Shown: positions 42,989 through 52,204, numbered from the stretch's first letter. The stretch: 64,000 nucleotides of DNA from Candidatus Dormiibacterota bacterium (GCA_003162415.1 PMOL01000013.1:186001-250000), one strand, 5' to 3'. Numbers and translations are program-made. The notes: generated by a model not told the origin, from the letters alone.

Positions 42989-44485
42989 TCAATTGGTTAT
43001 GCGGACGGATCTGTCGCTCGTGATCGGTCTGCGCAAGGTGCGGACGAGAGCACTCAGTGCGTATACGCCTGATGCGAGGGTGGTTTCGTCCGATCCGCCA
43101 AATCCCAGCAGCAACCCGGTACGCGCAGTATCGCCCGCGTAGCAAGTCGAAAGCGGCCGCGGATACATCCCCTGCCGTTCAGCTCGCCGAACCACCTCGC
43201 GGTCGTCAACGTCTTCGGGAAGGTAGGTCACCAGGTGGAGTCCAGCATCAGTGTTGCCAAGCTGCATGACGTCGTCGGCGCTCGTCTCGAGAGCCTGAAC
43301 CAATGCGTCCCGTCGAGCCCGGTACACGTTGCGCATGCTGCGCAGATGGCGGGTGAATTGACCGCTGGACAGGAAGTCGGCGAGCGCCACCTGGTACAGC
43401 AATGGCGAGAAGAGGTCAATGCTCTGACGGATTCGAATGAATCGGTTCACCAGCGTCTGTGGAACGACCACGTAGCCCAGACGCAAGGCCGGAAACAACA
43501 CCGTGCTGAAGGTTCCGACATAGATCACTCGATCATTCCTGTCCATTCCCCGGAGGGATCCGAGAGGCCCGCCTGAATAGCGGAACTGGCCGTCGTAGTC
43601 GTCTTCGACAATCCACGCATCCTGAGTCTGCGCCCACTCCAGGAGCGCACTGCGGCGTGAGGCCGTCATGGCGACTCCGAGGGGATACTGATGCGAAGGG
43701 GTAACGTATGCCAACCGCGCTCGCGTGCCGAGCCGGACGAGCGATGAGACATTGATGCCCATGTCGTCCACCGCGATCGGCGCGATCGTGCCTGGCGACA
43801 GCGCAATCGCGCGCCGAGCGAAACGGTAGCCTGGATCTTCGACGCAGACGACCGAGTTGGCGCTGACCAGCGCCATCGCGGCGATCTGCAGCGCCATCTG
43901 AGAGCCGGAGACGATCAGCACCTGTCCCGCATCGCAGTTCACCGCTCGCGCACTCCGGAGATATGTGGCAATCGCATCGCGCAGTGGAAGGTAGCCAGCC
44001 GGGTCGCCATAGCCGAGGAGGTCGACGCTCCTGTCTGCTGCGTGACGTCGGACCACGCGCGCGAAGCCCTCGTGCGGAAAGCGATCGAGCGCCGGAATGC
44101 CAGTTCGAAACACCCCCTGTGCTCCGCCGACCGCAGGCCGTTCGGTCGCGGTCGGGGGTGCATCTGCGATCACTGGCTTGTTCGCCGGCCGCCACCAGGG
44201 CACGCGAGCCCCGGTCACATTGGGGAGCGGATCAGCGACATACGTGCCCGAGCCCACCTTGCCCACCAGGTATCCCTCGCTCAGGAGCTGTTGAAACGCC
44301 ATCAAGACCGGCAGGCGCGAGATGGCGAGCTCGGTTGCGAGGGATCGCGTCGACGGGAGGCGCTCGCCCGGACCTAGTCGGCCGGACAAGATCGCCGTCC
44401 TGAAGCCGCTGTAAATCTGCGCGTAGAAGGGGACCGATGACTCGCGATCAAACGGGATAGAGGCGACCAACCCCGCGCTCAGCAT
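42989..44485 (-). CDS. MocR/PdxR-type regulator lacking the PLP lysine
   Basis: A 498-residue protein: an N-terminal GntR winged helix (VPFYAQIYSGFRTAILSGRL, LPSTRSLATELAISRLPVLM) followed by an aminotransferase-like domain (VLIVSGSQMALQIAAMALVS, YVTPSHQYPLGVAMTASRR, IVEDDYDGQFRYSG). The cofactor-binding segment reads GTFSTVLFPALRLGY, where MocR proteins have Lys after GTFS. With Thr there it cannot form the usual internal aldimine, so it may bind PLP non-covalently or sense another ligand. Confidence 0.85.
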   Translation of the reverse strand: MLSAGLVASIPFDRESSVPFYAQIYSGFRTAILSGRLGPGERLPSTRSLATELAISRLPVLMAFQQLLSEGYLVGKVGSGTYVADPLPNVTGARVPWWRPANKPVIADAPPTATERPAVGGAQGVFRTGIPALDRFPHEGFARVVRRHAADRSVDLLGYGDPAGYLPLRDAIATYLRSARAVNCDAGQVLIVSGSQMALQIAAMALVSANSVVCVEDPGYRFARRAIALSPGTIAPIAVDDMGINVSSLVRLGTRARLAYVTPSHQYPLGVAMTASRRSALLEWAQTQDAWIVEDDYDGQFRYSGGPLGSLRGMDRNDRVIYVGTFSTVLFPALRLGYVVVPQTLVNRFIRIRQSIDLFSPLLYQVALADFLSSGQFTRHLRSMRNVYRARRDALVQALETSADDVMQLGNTDAGLHLVTYLPEDVDDREVVRRAERQGMYPRPLSTCYAGDTARTGLLLGFGGSDETTLASGVYALSALVRTLRRPITSDRSVRITN

Positions 44486-44536
44486 CAGAGTCCCATCCCG
44501 TGAGTGGAATGAGTTCCGCGCGAACTCACATCCATC

Positions 44537-44641
44537 TCAGGACGCTGGCGACGCACCGTCCCCGGCGAAGGCGCGCGCAACCGCTGACCCGACGGCACCC
44601 CCGGCACCGTAGATCACCGCGGTCTTGCGTTCAGGCAGCAT
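44537..44641 (-). pseudogene. N-terminal stub of a short-chain dehydrogenase
   Basis: A 34-residue frame beginning MLPERKTAVIYGAGGAVGSA, a clear Rossmann glycine-rich start, that stops after about one beta-alpha-beta unit. It lies 51 bp upstream of the MocR-like gene. Confidence 0.55.
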
Positions 44642-44786
44642 CGTCCCCCGCCGTTTGCGTGGTCATCGTGCAGACGCGGGCTCGCGCCTACTAATAGAGA
44701 CGACGGCGGGCAGGGAAACTCATCGCTGCCGGGAACGATTCAGTGCGTCAGGGCTGCCTCACACCGACCTCGGCACCACCGGGGCG

Positions 44787-45812
44787 CTAATCAGCGGACG
44801 ATGCCAGGTGATCGGGCAGGCCGAAGGCCTCGAAGACACGAGTGTCAAGGAAGAAGTGCATGCTCGAAATCGCCGGACCAGAGATCTCGACCACCAGCAG
44901 CGCCCAGGGTCGAAAACCGCCGCGACCGTCGGGTTTGTACTGTCCGTACGCAGCGCGGCGGTTGGCTTCCGTTGGGAGGAGACGCGACCCGCGGCAATCG
45001 CCACCCGGCCCCAGCATCCAGCGTTCGACGTCGCGTGGCCCCTGGAGCCACATCGGATAGGGCGGCATCGACATGACCGCATCGGCGTGGAGCAACGAGA
45101 CCAGCGCGGTCAGATCGTAGCGTTCGAAGGCGTCCACATACTCGGCGAGGAGCCGTCGTTCAGCAGCCCCGAGGACTCGCGCGTCGGGCTCGCCCAGATC
45201 GCAGTTCGCGAGGGTGGCCCGTGCGCGCTGATGCGCGCTGTTCACGGCCGCGACTGAGGTCTCGAGCATCTGCGCCACTTCGGACGCCCGCAGGCGAACA
45301 ACATCGCGCAGCAGCAAGACCGCTCGCTGGCGTGCCGGCAGGTGCTGGAGCGCCGCCACGAAGGCGAGGCGAATCGTATCCCGTTCCACGACGACATCCT
45401 CGGGATCCTGGAGCATGTCCAGCCGCGCATCAGGAAATGGTAGGAGCCAGTGCCGTTCGGTCTGCGGGGAGCGGAGCATCGCCTCGTCGACAGTCGATGA
45501 CGGTTCAAGCGCCATCGGCCACTCCCTGCGCGTGCGTCCCCGCAGGGCGTCGATACACACGTTGGTGGCGATCTTGTATAGCCACCAGCGCGTTGCGCTC
45601 CGGCCCTGGAAGGCGGGCGCAGCGCGCCAAGCCCGGAGCATTGTCTCCTGCGCCGCATCGTCAGCGTCGAAGACTGAGCCCAGCATGCGGTAGCAATATG
45701 CGGTGATCTCGCCGAGGTGCGGCTCGAGCTCGAGAGCCGATCGGTCCGTTACGTCGACCGCTATTGCGTTTCCAGCTATCTCATTACTCCCACAGACCGA
45801 GGTCGTCGCCAA
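44787..45812 (-). CDS. ECF-type sigma factor with C-terminal SnoaL-like domain (SigG-like)
   Basis: A 341-residue protein. Sigma region 2 (LGEITAYCYRMLGSVFDADD AAQ region) and region 4 (LQHLPARQRAVLLLRDVVRL, ASEVAQMLETSVAAVNSAHQ) are followed by a SnoaL-like domain from about residue 215 (LAEYVDAFERYDLTALVSLL, ADAVMSMPPYPMWLQG). Such C-terminal extensions replace an anti-sigma factor and regulate activity. The start is unclear: the frame opens at a TTG (45812) and no ATG or GTG precedes region 2. Confidence 0.82.
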   Translation of the reverse strand: MATTSVCGSNEIAGNAIAVDVTDRSALELEPHLGEITAYCYRMLGSVFDADDAAQETMLRAWRAAPAFQGRSATRWWLYKIATNVCIDALRGRTRREWPMALEPSSTVDEAMLRSPQTERHWLLPFPDARLDMLQDPEDVVVERDTIRLAFVAALQHLPARQRAVLLLRDVVRLRASEVAQMLETSVAAVNSAHQRARATLANCDLGEPDARVLGAAERRLLAEYVDAFERYDLTALVSLLHADAVMSMPPYPMWLQGPRDVERWMLGPGGDCRGSRLLPTEANRRAAYGQYKPDGRGGFRPWALLVVEISGPAISSMHFFLDTRVFEAFGLPDHLASSAD

Positions 45813-46200
45813 TCTCGCCCCCCGTCATGCCGACCACTAACGGGACTGACATGATGCCACGTCCCCACAACCCTCCCCGCAGCCGCCACAGGCAACCAAG
45901 ACCACTTTGGTGGGAGAAGCGCGCCAAAGTGGTTATGCCTACTGACCTTCGGGCAAGACGGCGAACTCAGGGCGTTCAAGCTTCATTCGGTTGAGGCGCA
46001 CGGCGTCTCCTCACCGCCTTGAGAGAACCGCACCGCTCGTGGTCACCGCAGGCCCGGAATCGGGTTCTCAACCCGACTCTGTACAAGGCCGACGTGCAGC
46101 ATTCCCTCGCGCTCAACGCCTGACCTCGCAGCTTGCGCGCAACAACTCCGTCGGTCACCTGCCGTAGGGACCAGCGGATAGAAGACGGATACTTGAGTCC
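45813..46200. other. Non-coding divergent region with a long inverted repeat
   Basis: The 388 bases contain ACCACTTTGG (45901-45910) and its perfect complement CCAAAGTGGT (45924-45933), 13 bases apart. This is operator-like, lying between the sigma factor and epoxide hydrolase genes. Nothing else is recognised. Confidence 0.5.
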
Positions 46201-47352
46201 GTGAGAATCGAAGGATTCCGTCCGCAGTTGGACGCTGTGGCTCTGCAGGAGTTGCGTCAGCGTTTGGCGCGGTCTCGCGTTCCGCCGACCGACACTGACG
46301 CTTGGGAACGCGGCGTACCTGAGCGCTGGCTGGCCCAGCTGATCGCCGATTGGCAGGCGTTCGACACCGGGGAGTTTCAGTCTTTGCTCGATGAGTTCAG
46401 CCACATGCGTGCTCGCGTCGGCGAGCTGGATGTGCATGTCCTACGTCAGGCCGGCGCGGGGCCGAGTCCGCTGCCACTGATGCTGACGCACGGGTGGCCC
46501 GGCTCGTTCTGCGAGTTCCTCCGTTTGATACCGCTGCTCAGCGATCCGGCGAGTCATGGGGGAGACGCCGCGGACGCCTTCACTGTTGTGGTCCCTTCGC
46601 TTCCGGGCTTTGGGTTCTCCGGTCCGCCGCCGCCTGGAGGCTTGACCGCCAACGCGGTGGCGGATGTGTGGAACGAGATCATGGTCGACGGCTTCGGCTA
46701 CGACCAGTACGTCGCGCACGGAAGCGATCTCGGTGCCGGTGTCACCGCCCGCCTCGCTCGTAAGCATCCTGAGACGGTCGTCGGAATCCACCTCGCTACT
46801 CCGGGGCTGGCCCCGCCGCCCAAGCCGTGGAGTGAATCCGAGGCTAAGTTCTTTGGTGAGGTTGAAGCATGGACAGCGGAAGAGGGCGGTTATGCCCACG
46901 AGCACGCTACCAAGCCGTTCACCCTCGGAGCCGCGCTTCATGATTCGCCGGCAGGCCTTGCGGCGTGGATCGGCGAGAAGGTGCGAGCGTGGAGCAGCGT
47001 TGGAACCGACGGCGAACCTGCGTTCACAAGAGACCTCCTGCTCGCAACGCTCACCCTTTACTGGGCGACCGGCACGATCGCGTCGTCGCTGCTTCCTTAC
47101 TGGGCCCACCGTCACATACAAGACGACTCACTATCGGCGGGCGACCCAGCCGCGACGCCCACCTCGGTGAGCATCTTCGGCGGCGAACGCGTGCCATTTC
47201 CGAAACCCCCGCGTGAGCTGGCGGAGCGCTACTTCTCGGTCACCTCCTGGGCGGAGCATGAGCGCGGTGGCCACTTCCCTGCGGTGAGTGAGCCACAACT
47301 TCTCGCCGTGACCCTTCGCGATGCATTCCGTCCATTTCGGGCATCGAGATAG
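46201..47352 (+). CDS. Epoxide hydrolase
   Basis: A 383-residue enzyme with the N-terminal EHN domain typical of microsomal-type epoxide hydrolases (RPQLDAVALQELRQRLARSR). It is followed by the alpha/beta core: oxyanion loop THGWPGSFCEF, nucleophile Asp in AHGSDLGAG, and His in ERGGHFPAVSEP. Start at GTG 46201. Such enzymes open epoxides to diols; the natural substrate is unknown. Confidence 0.87.
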   Translation: MRIEGFRPQLDAVALQELRQRLARSRVPPTDTDAWERGVPERWLAQLIADWQAFDTGEFQSLLDEFSHMRARVGELDVHVLRQAGAGPSPLPLMLTHGWPGSFCEFLRLIPLLSDPASHGGDAADAFTVVVPSLPGFGFSGPPPPGGLTANAVADVWNEIMVDGFGYDQYVAHGSDLGAGVTARLARKHPETVVGIHLATPGLAPPPKPWSESEAKFFGEVEAWTAEEGGYAHEHATKPFTLGAALHDSPAGLAAWIGEKVRAWSSVGTDGEPAFTRDLLLATLTLYWATGTIASSLLPYWAHRHIQDDSLSAGDPAATPTSVSIFGGERVPFPKPPRELAERYFSVTSWAEHERGGHFPAVSEPQLLAVTLRDAFRPFRASR

Positions 47353-47404
47353 TGGACTGACCTGCCAAGGCTAAGCTGGCTAGTCAGGTGGTCACAAGTC
47401 GACC

Positions 47405-47548
47405 GATCCCGTGGTCGTGGGTGGACCCATTTTGGCGCCGGCAATCCTGGCGATCGGCGGCGACAGCTATGGTGTGCTCTACGCCGTGGCCGGCGTCTGC
47501 GCCATCCTCGGTGCTGTCGCCATCATGGGCGTAAGAGGGATTCGCTGA
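47405..47548 (+). pseudogene. C-terminal remnant of an MFS transporter
   Basis: Forty-seven codons encode the last one to two helices of a transporter (GGPILAPAILAIGGDSYGVL, YAVAGVCAILGAVAIMGVRG) and then stop. The rest is absent. Confidence 0.55.
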
Positions 47549-47593
47549 CGTGCACCCGTAACCGACGGGGCGCGGGTCGCCGGAGAGTTGCAG

Positions 47594-48502
47594 ATGCTTG
47601 ACAACGTTGCTCTGGTTCTCGGTGGCGGTGGGGCTGCCGGAAATGCGTGGGAGATCGGTGTCATCGCAGGCCTGGCCGAAGCTGGTCTCGATATGACAGA
47701 GGCCGCCGATTTGGTAGTCGGCACCTCGGCCGGCGCCACCGCGGCAGCGCAACTGCGCAGCGGTATACCGCCGGCCGAACTGTTGGCCTCGGTGCTGTCC
47801 CCGCCGGTTCAACCGGTCGGACAGAACCGGGAACGGCCGCCGTCCCTGCCAATGGCCACGGTGTTCGAGCGGATGAGGGCCATCGGCGCCGCCGCCACCT
47901 CGGCAGCCGATCTACAACGTGCGATGGGCGCGTTCGGGTTGGAGAGCGACTCCATACTCGGACCCGCGGCGGAACAGCGGCGCGAAATGGTCGCCGCCCG
48001 GTTGCCCCGCCGTGAATGGCCGGAAAGGCCGATGATCGTGGTGGCCGTCAACGCGCATACCGGCGAGTTGGTTGCGTTCAACCGCGAATCGGGCGTCGAG
48101 CTGGTGGACGCGGTCACCGCGAGCACCGCGCTGCCCGGTCTGGTCCCCACCGTCAGCATCAACGGCGCGCGCTACATCGACGGTGGCGTGCGCTCCCCCG
48201 ACAACGCCGACCTTGCCTCGGGCTATGCGAACGTCGTGGTGCTCTCGCCGTTGGGCGGACGGGGCGCCGACCGGGCAGGCCAGTTCGAGGGCCTGCGCAG
48301 ACCGCCGGAATGGGGCACGGACCTGGCAGGCCAGGTCGAGGCCCTGCGCAAGCAGGGCAGCCGCGTCGAGGTGATCACACCGGACGCCGACTCCCGAGCC
48401 GCATTTGGCACGAACCTGATGGATCCCGCGACCCGCATCCCCGCCGCCCGTGCCGGTTTCGCCCAAGGCAAGCAGGAAGCGACCCGCGTGACGTTCCCCT
48501 GA
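47594..48502 (+). CDS. Patatin-like phospholipase
   Basis: A 302-residue patatin. GGGGAAG forms the oxyanion hole, VVGTSAGA the nucleophile Ser, and YIDGGVRSP the catalytic Asp (DGG). These Ser-Asp dyad enzymes hydrolyse membrane phospholipids or neutral lipids. ATG 47594 is preferred over the TTG two codons upstream. A long antisense frame crosses this gene from the truncated AhpD-like gene. Confidence 0.88.
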   Translation: MLDNVALVLGGGGAAGNAWEIGVIAGLAEAGLDMTEAADLVVGTSAGATAAAQLRSGIPPAELLASVLSPPVQPVGQNRERPPSLPMATVFERMRAIGAAATSAADLQRAMGAFGLESDSILGPAAEQRREMVAARLPRREWPERPMIVVAVNAHTGELVAFNRESGVELVDAVTASTALPGLVPTVSINGARYIDGGVRSPDNADLASGYANVVVLSPLGGRGADRAGQFEGLRRPPEWGTDLAGQVEALRKQGSRVEVITPDADSRAAFGTNLMDPATRIPAARAGFAQGKQEATRVTFP

Positions 48503-48535
48503 CGATTGCACGCCTACTCGGACACTTGGTTGAGC

Positions 48536-48781
48536 GGTGAAGTACGGGGTACCCCTCCAGGCGACGAGGGTGAAGAGTCGCTCGTCCGTCTCGCCATCTT
48601 TTCGGGCTTTCGCCGCGGCGCCAACGCAGACGCTGCATCCATTGATCTGGCTGGCTCGCAGGTGGACGAGGTCGAGCGTTCGCTGTGGCACGCCACCTTG
48701 TTGCACGGCGTCGTTGAGCGCCCTGATCGGTGCCATGGCGTCGGGGATGATCACGGCCGGGTTCTTCATTCGGGCTTGCAT
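48536..48781 (-). pseudogene. Truncated carboxymuconolactone decarboxylase/AhpD-like gene
   Basis: From ATG 48781 (AGGAGGA upstream) the protein matches AhpD-like proteins up to about residue 82: MKNPAVIIPDAMAPIRALND, LVHLRASQINGCSVCVGAAA (with the CxxC redox pair) and ERLFTLVAWRGTPYF. The family C-terminal half is then missing and the frame runs open, antisense to the patatin gene, to 47912. It lies 35 bp downstream of an NAD-dependent epimerase-like gene, the usual ECF41 arrangement. Confidence 0.65.
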
Positions 48782-48815
48782 GACGGTGTTCCTCCTGTAG
48801 GTCGATGTCGTCTGC

Positions 48816-49589
48816 TCAGGTGCGGCGCTCCTGCAAGCGCGCGGACAGGAACTGGTCCCAGGTCTTGGTTCCGACGGTGTGCCGTGCTGGTGGGAGCAGC
48901 GCACCGTTGCGAACAGCCTTGCTTCCGGGTATCCGTACCGGAACGACCCAGCGGTGGCGGTGCGTGGCCGTCAGGTAGCTGCGAAACAGGTCCACCCAAC
49001 TCGATACTTGCGGTCCGGCCATGTCCGGGGCGCGGCCGGCGGGCTCACCCAGGGCGAACTCGACAAGACGGGCCGCGACCTCGCTGGGATCGATGGGCTG
49101 GACACGGAAACCCGCCGGTACCGGTGCAACCAATGGGAATTTCGCTAGTTTCTGGGAGTTTTCGAAGCAGTAGTCGTAGAACTGAGTGACCCGAACGATC
49201 GTCCAAGGCAGTCCGCTGGCCTCCACGATTCGCTCGACCTCGAGCTTGGCCTTCGTATACCCCCATGAGGCGATGCAGTCGATGCCGACGATGGACGGCT
49301 GCACCACGTGCGGCGAGCCGGTCCGGGTCGCCGCCGTCATCAGATTCCTGGTCGCGTCCGCGTCACCTTTTGTGCTGGTCGCGCAATGGATGATCGCCCC
49401 GACGCCGCTCACGGCCGCATCGATGCCCTCGCCCCGTCGGAGATCTCCAGTGAAGAACGTGACTTGCGGCAGCGTGTCGCGCTTGTGGCGTGCGAGCACA
49501 CGCACGTCGCAGTCGGCGTCGACCAGCAGGGCAACAACTGCTCGCCCCAGGCGGCCGGTGCCACCGGTGACGAGGATGGGCGATGTCAT
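48816..49589 (-). CDS. NAD(P)-dependent epimerase/NmrA-like oxidoreductase
   Basis: A 257-residue atypical short-chain dehydrogenase. ILVTGGTGRLGRAVVALLV is the dinucleotide loop, then VRVLAR, GDLRRGEGIDAAVSGVGAII and YTKAKLEVERIVEASGLPWT. ATG 49589 follows GGAGTCGCAGG. Proteins of this type are among the three gene classes typically linked to ECF41 sigma factors; this one faces such a sigma gene. Confidence 0.85.
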   Translation of the reverse strand: MTSPILVTGGTGRLGRAVVALLVDADCDVRVLARHKRDTLPQVTFFTGDLRRGEGIDAAVSGVGAIIHCATSTKGDADATRNLMTAATRTGSPHVVQPSIVGIDCIASWGYTKAKLEVERIVEASGLPWTIVRVTQFYDYCFENSQKLAKFPLVAPVPAGFRVQPIDPSEVAARLVEFALGEPAGRAPDMAGPQVSSWVDLFRSYLTATHRHRWVVPVRIPGSKAVRNGALLPPARHTVGTKTWDQFLSARLQERRT

Positions 49590-49636
49590 CCTGCGACTCC
49601 GGCGGGATCGATCACGCGTGTCATCCACAGGCTCCT

Positions 49637-49663
49637 TGTCACACTTGCTGTGGTTCGTTCGTC
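49637..49663 (+). promoter_or_regulatory. ECF41-type promoter
   Basis: TGTCACA, 16 bases, CGTC: this matches the published ECF41 promoter pattern. It reads toward the ECF41 gene 36 bp downstream, so autoregulation is likely. Confidence 0.75.
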
Positions 49664-49698
49664 ACCCCTATGACGGACGGCCAGACAGGAATGTGACG

Positions 49699-50649
49699 AT
49701 GATCGAAAGCGGTTTGCTGACGGAGCGGTTCGAGGCCAGTCGGCCCCGGCTGAGGGCGGTCGCCTATCGCATGCTCGGCTCCCACGCCGACGCGGACGAC
49801 GCCGTCCAGGAGGCGTGGCTGCGGCTGAATCGTGCCGACGCCGACGCGGTGGAGAACCTCAGCGGGTGGCTCACCACGGTCGTCGCGAGGCTGTGCCTGG
49901 ACCAGCTGCGCGCCCGACGGTCACGGCGCGAGGACCCCCCAGGCGACGAGCTTTCACACGAGGTCGTGCGCACCGCGGACGACTTCGATCCCGAGCAGCA
50001 GGCTCTCCTTGCGGAGTCGGTGGGGTCCGCGTTGCTCGTGGTGCTTGACATGCTGGCTCCAACCGAGCGCGTCGTGTTCGTGCTGCACGACATCTTCGCG
50101 ATGCCGTTCGACGAAATCGGCCCCATCGTCGGGCGATCGTCGGGCGCCGCGCGCCAGATCGCCAGTCGGGCTCGACGCCGCCTGCAAGGCGCGGACAACG
50201 TCGGCGACCTCGACCTCACCCGCGGTCTGGAGGTTGCCGGCGCGTTTCTTGCCGCCTCCCGCGCGGGCGACTTCGACGGCCTGTTGAGCCTGCTCGATCC
50301 CGACGCTGTTGTCCGGCAAGATGCCACCACCATCCCGGGGGGACGCGCGAACCTGAAGGCCGAGGGTGCGGTATCGGTAGCCACATGGTTCTCGAAAGGG
50401 GCGAGGGGACTCCAAGGCGCGATCATCGACGGCACTGCCGGCATCGTCTGGGCTCCGGGCGGACGGCTTCAGGGAGTGCTCGGCATGACGATCACGGACG
50501 GCACAATCGTCGAGATCAACCTGATCGCAGACCCCGAGCGCATCCGCACGTTCGACATTGTGTTCGAGGAGGGATACCAGGCAGTCGCCTTACCCAACTC
50601 CGTTTCGCCGAAAGTTAGGCGCGCGGTTCAGGGGCGGACCAAACGTTAG
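49699..50649 (+). CDS. sigJ: ECF41-family sigma factor
   Basis: A 316-residue sigma factor. Region 2 (FEASRPRLRAVAYRMLGSHA DADD), region 4 (LLVVLDMLAPTERVVFVLHD, FDEIGPIVGRSSGAARQIAS) and a SnoaL-like C-terminal domain (AGAFLAASRAGDFDGLLSLL to INLIADPERIRTF). The C-terminal domain acts in place of an anti-sigma factor in this family. Start ATG 49699. The symbol is by analogy with mycobacterial SigJ and may not be orthologous. Confidence 0.85.
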   Translation: MIESGLLTERFEASRPRLRAVAYRMLGSHADADDAVQEAWLRLNRADADAVENLSGWLTTVVARLCLDQLRARRSRREDPPGDELSHEVVRTADDFDPEQQALLAESVGSALLVVLDMLAPTERVVFVLHDIFAMPFDEIGPIVGRSSGAARQIASRARRRLQGADNVGDLDLTRGLEVAGAFLAASRAGDFDGLLSLLDPDAVVRQDATTIPGGRANLKAEGAVSVATWFSKGARGLQGAIIDGTAGIVWAPGGRLQGVLGMTITDGTIVEINLIADPERIRTFDIVFEEGYQAVALPNSVSPKVRRAVQGRTKR

Positions 50650-50664
50650 CGGAGCCGGCTGCGC

Positions 50665-50904
50665 TCAGTCGTGGGTGTTCTGCGTCGCGCGGATTGCTCG
50701 CGGGAAGCGGTAGGCGCCGTAGAACGCCCAGACGACTCCCAGTATCAGGAGCACGAAGCGCACCCAGCCACCGACGCCGAAGGCAATCAGGCAGATGGCG
50801 AGGGCGACCAGGACAATGCCGTCAACTATGGCAATGACAGCGATTGCCCGCGGGTGCCGGCGCTTCCACGGCCCAAGAATCTTCACCAGCTGTGTGTCGT
50901 TCAT
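50665..50904 (-). CDS. Small two-helix membrane protein
   Basis: A 79-residue protein with two spans (AIAVIAIVDGIVLVALAICL and VRFVLLILGVVWAFYGAYRF). GGAGGAG directly precedes ATG 50904. Family unknown. Confidence 0.65.
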   Translation of the reverse strand: MNDTQLVKILGPWKRRHPRAIAVIAIVDGIVLVALAICLIAFGVGGWVRFVLLILGVVWAFYGAYRFPRAIRATQNTHD

Positions 50905-50983
50905 AGCTCCTCCATTCTGAGCGTGTTGTGTGACCGCTTGGCCCGCGCGCAGCGACGCACCGCCTGTTGCTCCTTTGCGTTGC

Positions 50984-52204
50984 TCACTCAGGCAGCGCAT
51001 TGCGGGCTCGCTCCATGAAGGTCCGCTCGGCCGGGTTTATGGTAAGCGCGAGGGCCGCGTCGAATCCGCGCCTCGCATCCTCGTTGCGGGAGACCCTGCT
51101 GAGCAGTTCCGCTCGCACGGCGTGGAACAGGTAGTAGTCACGAAGGTCCAGGGTCTCGACCACCGCAAGCGCATCTGACGCTCCCCTGACCTCGGCGAGT
51201 GCGACGGCGCGGTTGAGCTCGACGACCTGGGTCGGTGTGAATGCGAGCAACTGGTCATACAGCTGCAGGATCTGTCGCCAATCAGTTGCGGCCGCGGTCG
51301 GTGCATCGCTGTGCACCGCGTTGATCGCCGCCTGGATCTGGTACGGACCTGGCTGATTGCGACGCAGGCAGCCACGCACGATCGACTGGCCCTCCGCGAT
51401 GAGCGCGCGATCCCACAGCGCGCGGTCCTGATCCGCGAGCAGAACGAGATCCCCGCTGTTGGTGGTCCGCGCGTGCCGTCGCGAATCGATAAGCAACATC
51501 AACGCCAGGAGCCCGAGCACCTCCGGTTCGTCGGGCATCAGCTCTGCGAGGAGCCGTCCCAACCGGAGCGCTTCTGCGCAGAGATCGCCACGTGCGAGAT
51601 GCTGACCGGTGCTCGACACATATCCTTCGTTGAAGATCAGGTAGATCACTGCGAGCACCGGCCGCAACCGGGCGGGAAGCTCCACGGGATCCGGCACCCG
51701 GTACGGGATGCGCGCATCACGGATCTTGTTCTTGGCGCGGACGAGTCGCTGCGCCATGGTCGCCTCGGGGACGATGAACGCGCGGGCGATTTCCGGCGTC
51801 GACAACCCGCCGAGCAACCGGAGTGTCAGTGCCACCTGGACGTTGATCGCAAGCGCCGGGTGGCAGCACGTGAAGATCAGGCGCAGGCGATCGTCACGCA
51901 CCGGTCCTTCCTCGATCGGCTCGCCTTCGGCCTGGAGCAGCGCCGCCCTGGCATGACGATCCTCGCGGGCGGTGTCGCTGCGCAGGCGATCGATCGCCCG
52001 CCGCCTCGCAGTGGTGATGATCCACCCCGCGGGGCTGGGAGGCGGTCCGGTGTCAGGCCACCGCTGCACCGCAACGGTGAACGCGTCCTGGACCGCCTCC
52101 TCGGCGATGTCGATGTCTCCGAAGGATCGGACCAGCACCGCGACGGCGCGGCCGTACTCCTCGCGGAAGACATCTTCGATCTCCGAATCGCTCACTGGCC
52201 CCAT
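50984..52204 (-). CDS. ECF42-family sigma factor
   Basis: A 406-residue protein. Region 2 (FREEYGRAVAVLVRSFGDID) and region 4 (LTLRLLGGLSTPEIARAFIV, MAQRLVRAKNKIRDA) are followed by a long helical C-terminal domain with TPR-like character (VLAVIYLIFNEGYVSS, VELNRAVALAEVRGASDALA). This architecture defines ECF42. It starts 7 bp after a YCII/DGPF gene, its standard partner. Confidence 0.88.
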   Translation of the reverse strand: MGPVSDSEIEDVFREEYGRAVAVLVRSFGDIDIAEEAVQDAFTVAVQRWPDTGPPPSPAGWIITTARRRAIDRLRSDTAREDRHARAALLQAEGEPIEEGPVRDDRLRLIFTCCHPALAINVQVALTLRLLGGLSTPEIARAFIVPEATMAQRLVRAKNKIRDARIPYRVPDPVELPARLRPVLAVIYLIFNEGYVSSTGQHLARGDLCAEALRLGRLLAELMPDEPEVLGLLALMLLIDSRRHARTTNSGDLVLLADQDRALWDRALIAEGQSIVRGCLRRNQPGPYQIQAAINAVHSDAPTAAATDWRQILQLYDQLLAFTPTQVVELNRAVALAEVRGASDALAVVETLDLRDYYLFHAVRAELLSRVSRNEDARRGFDAALALTINPAERTFMERARNALPE

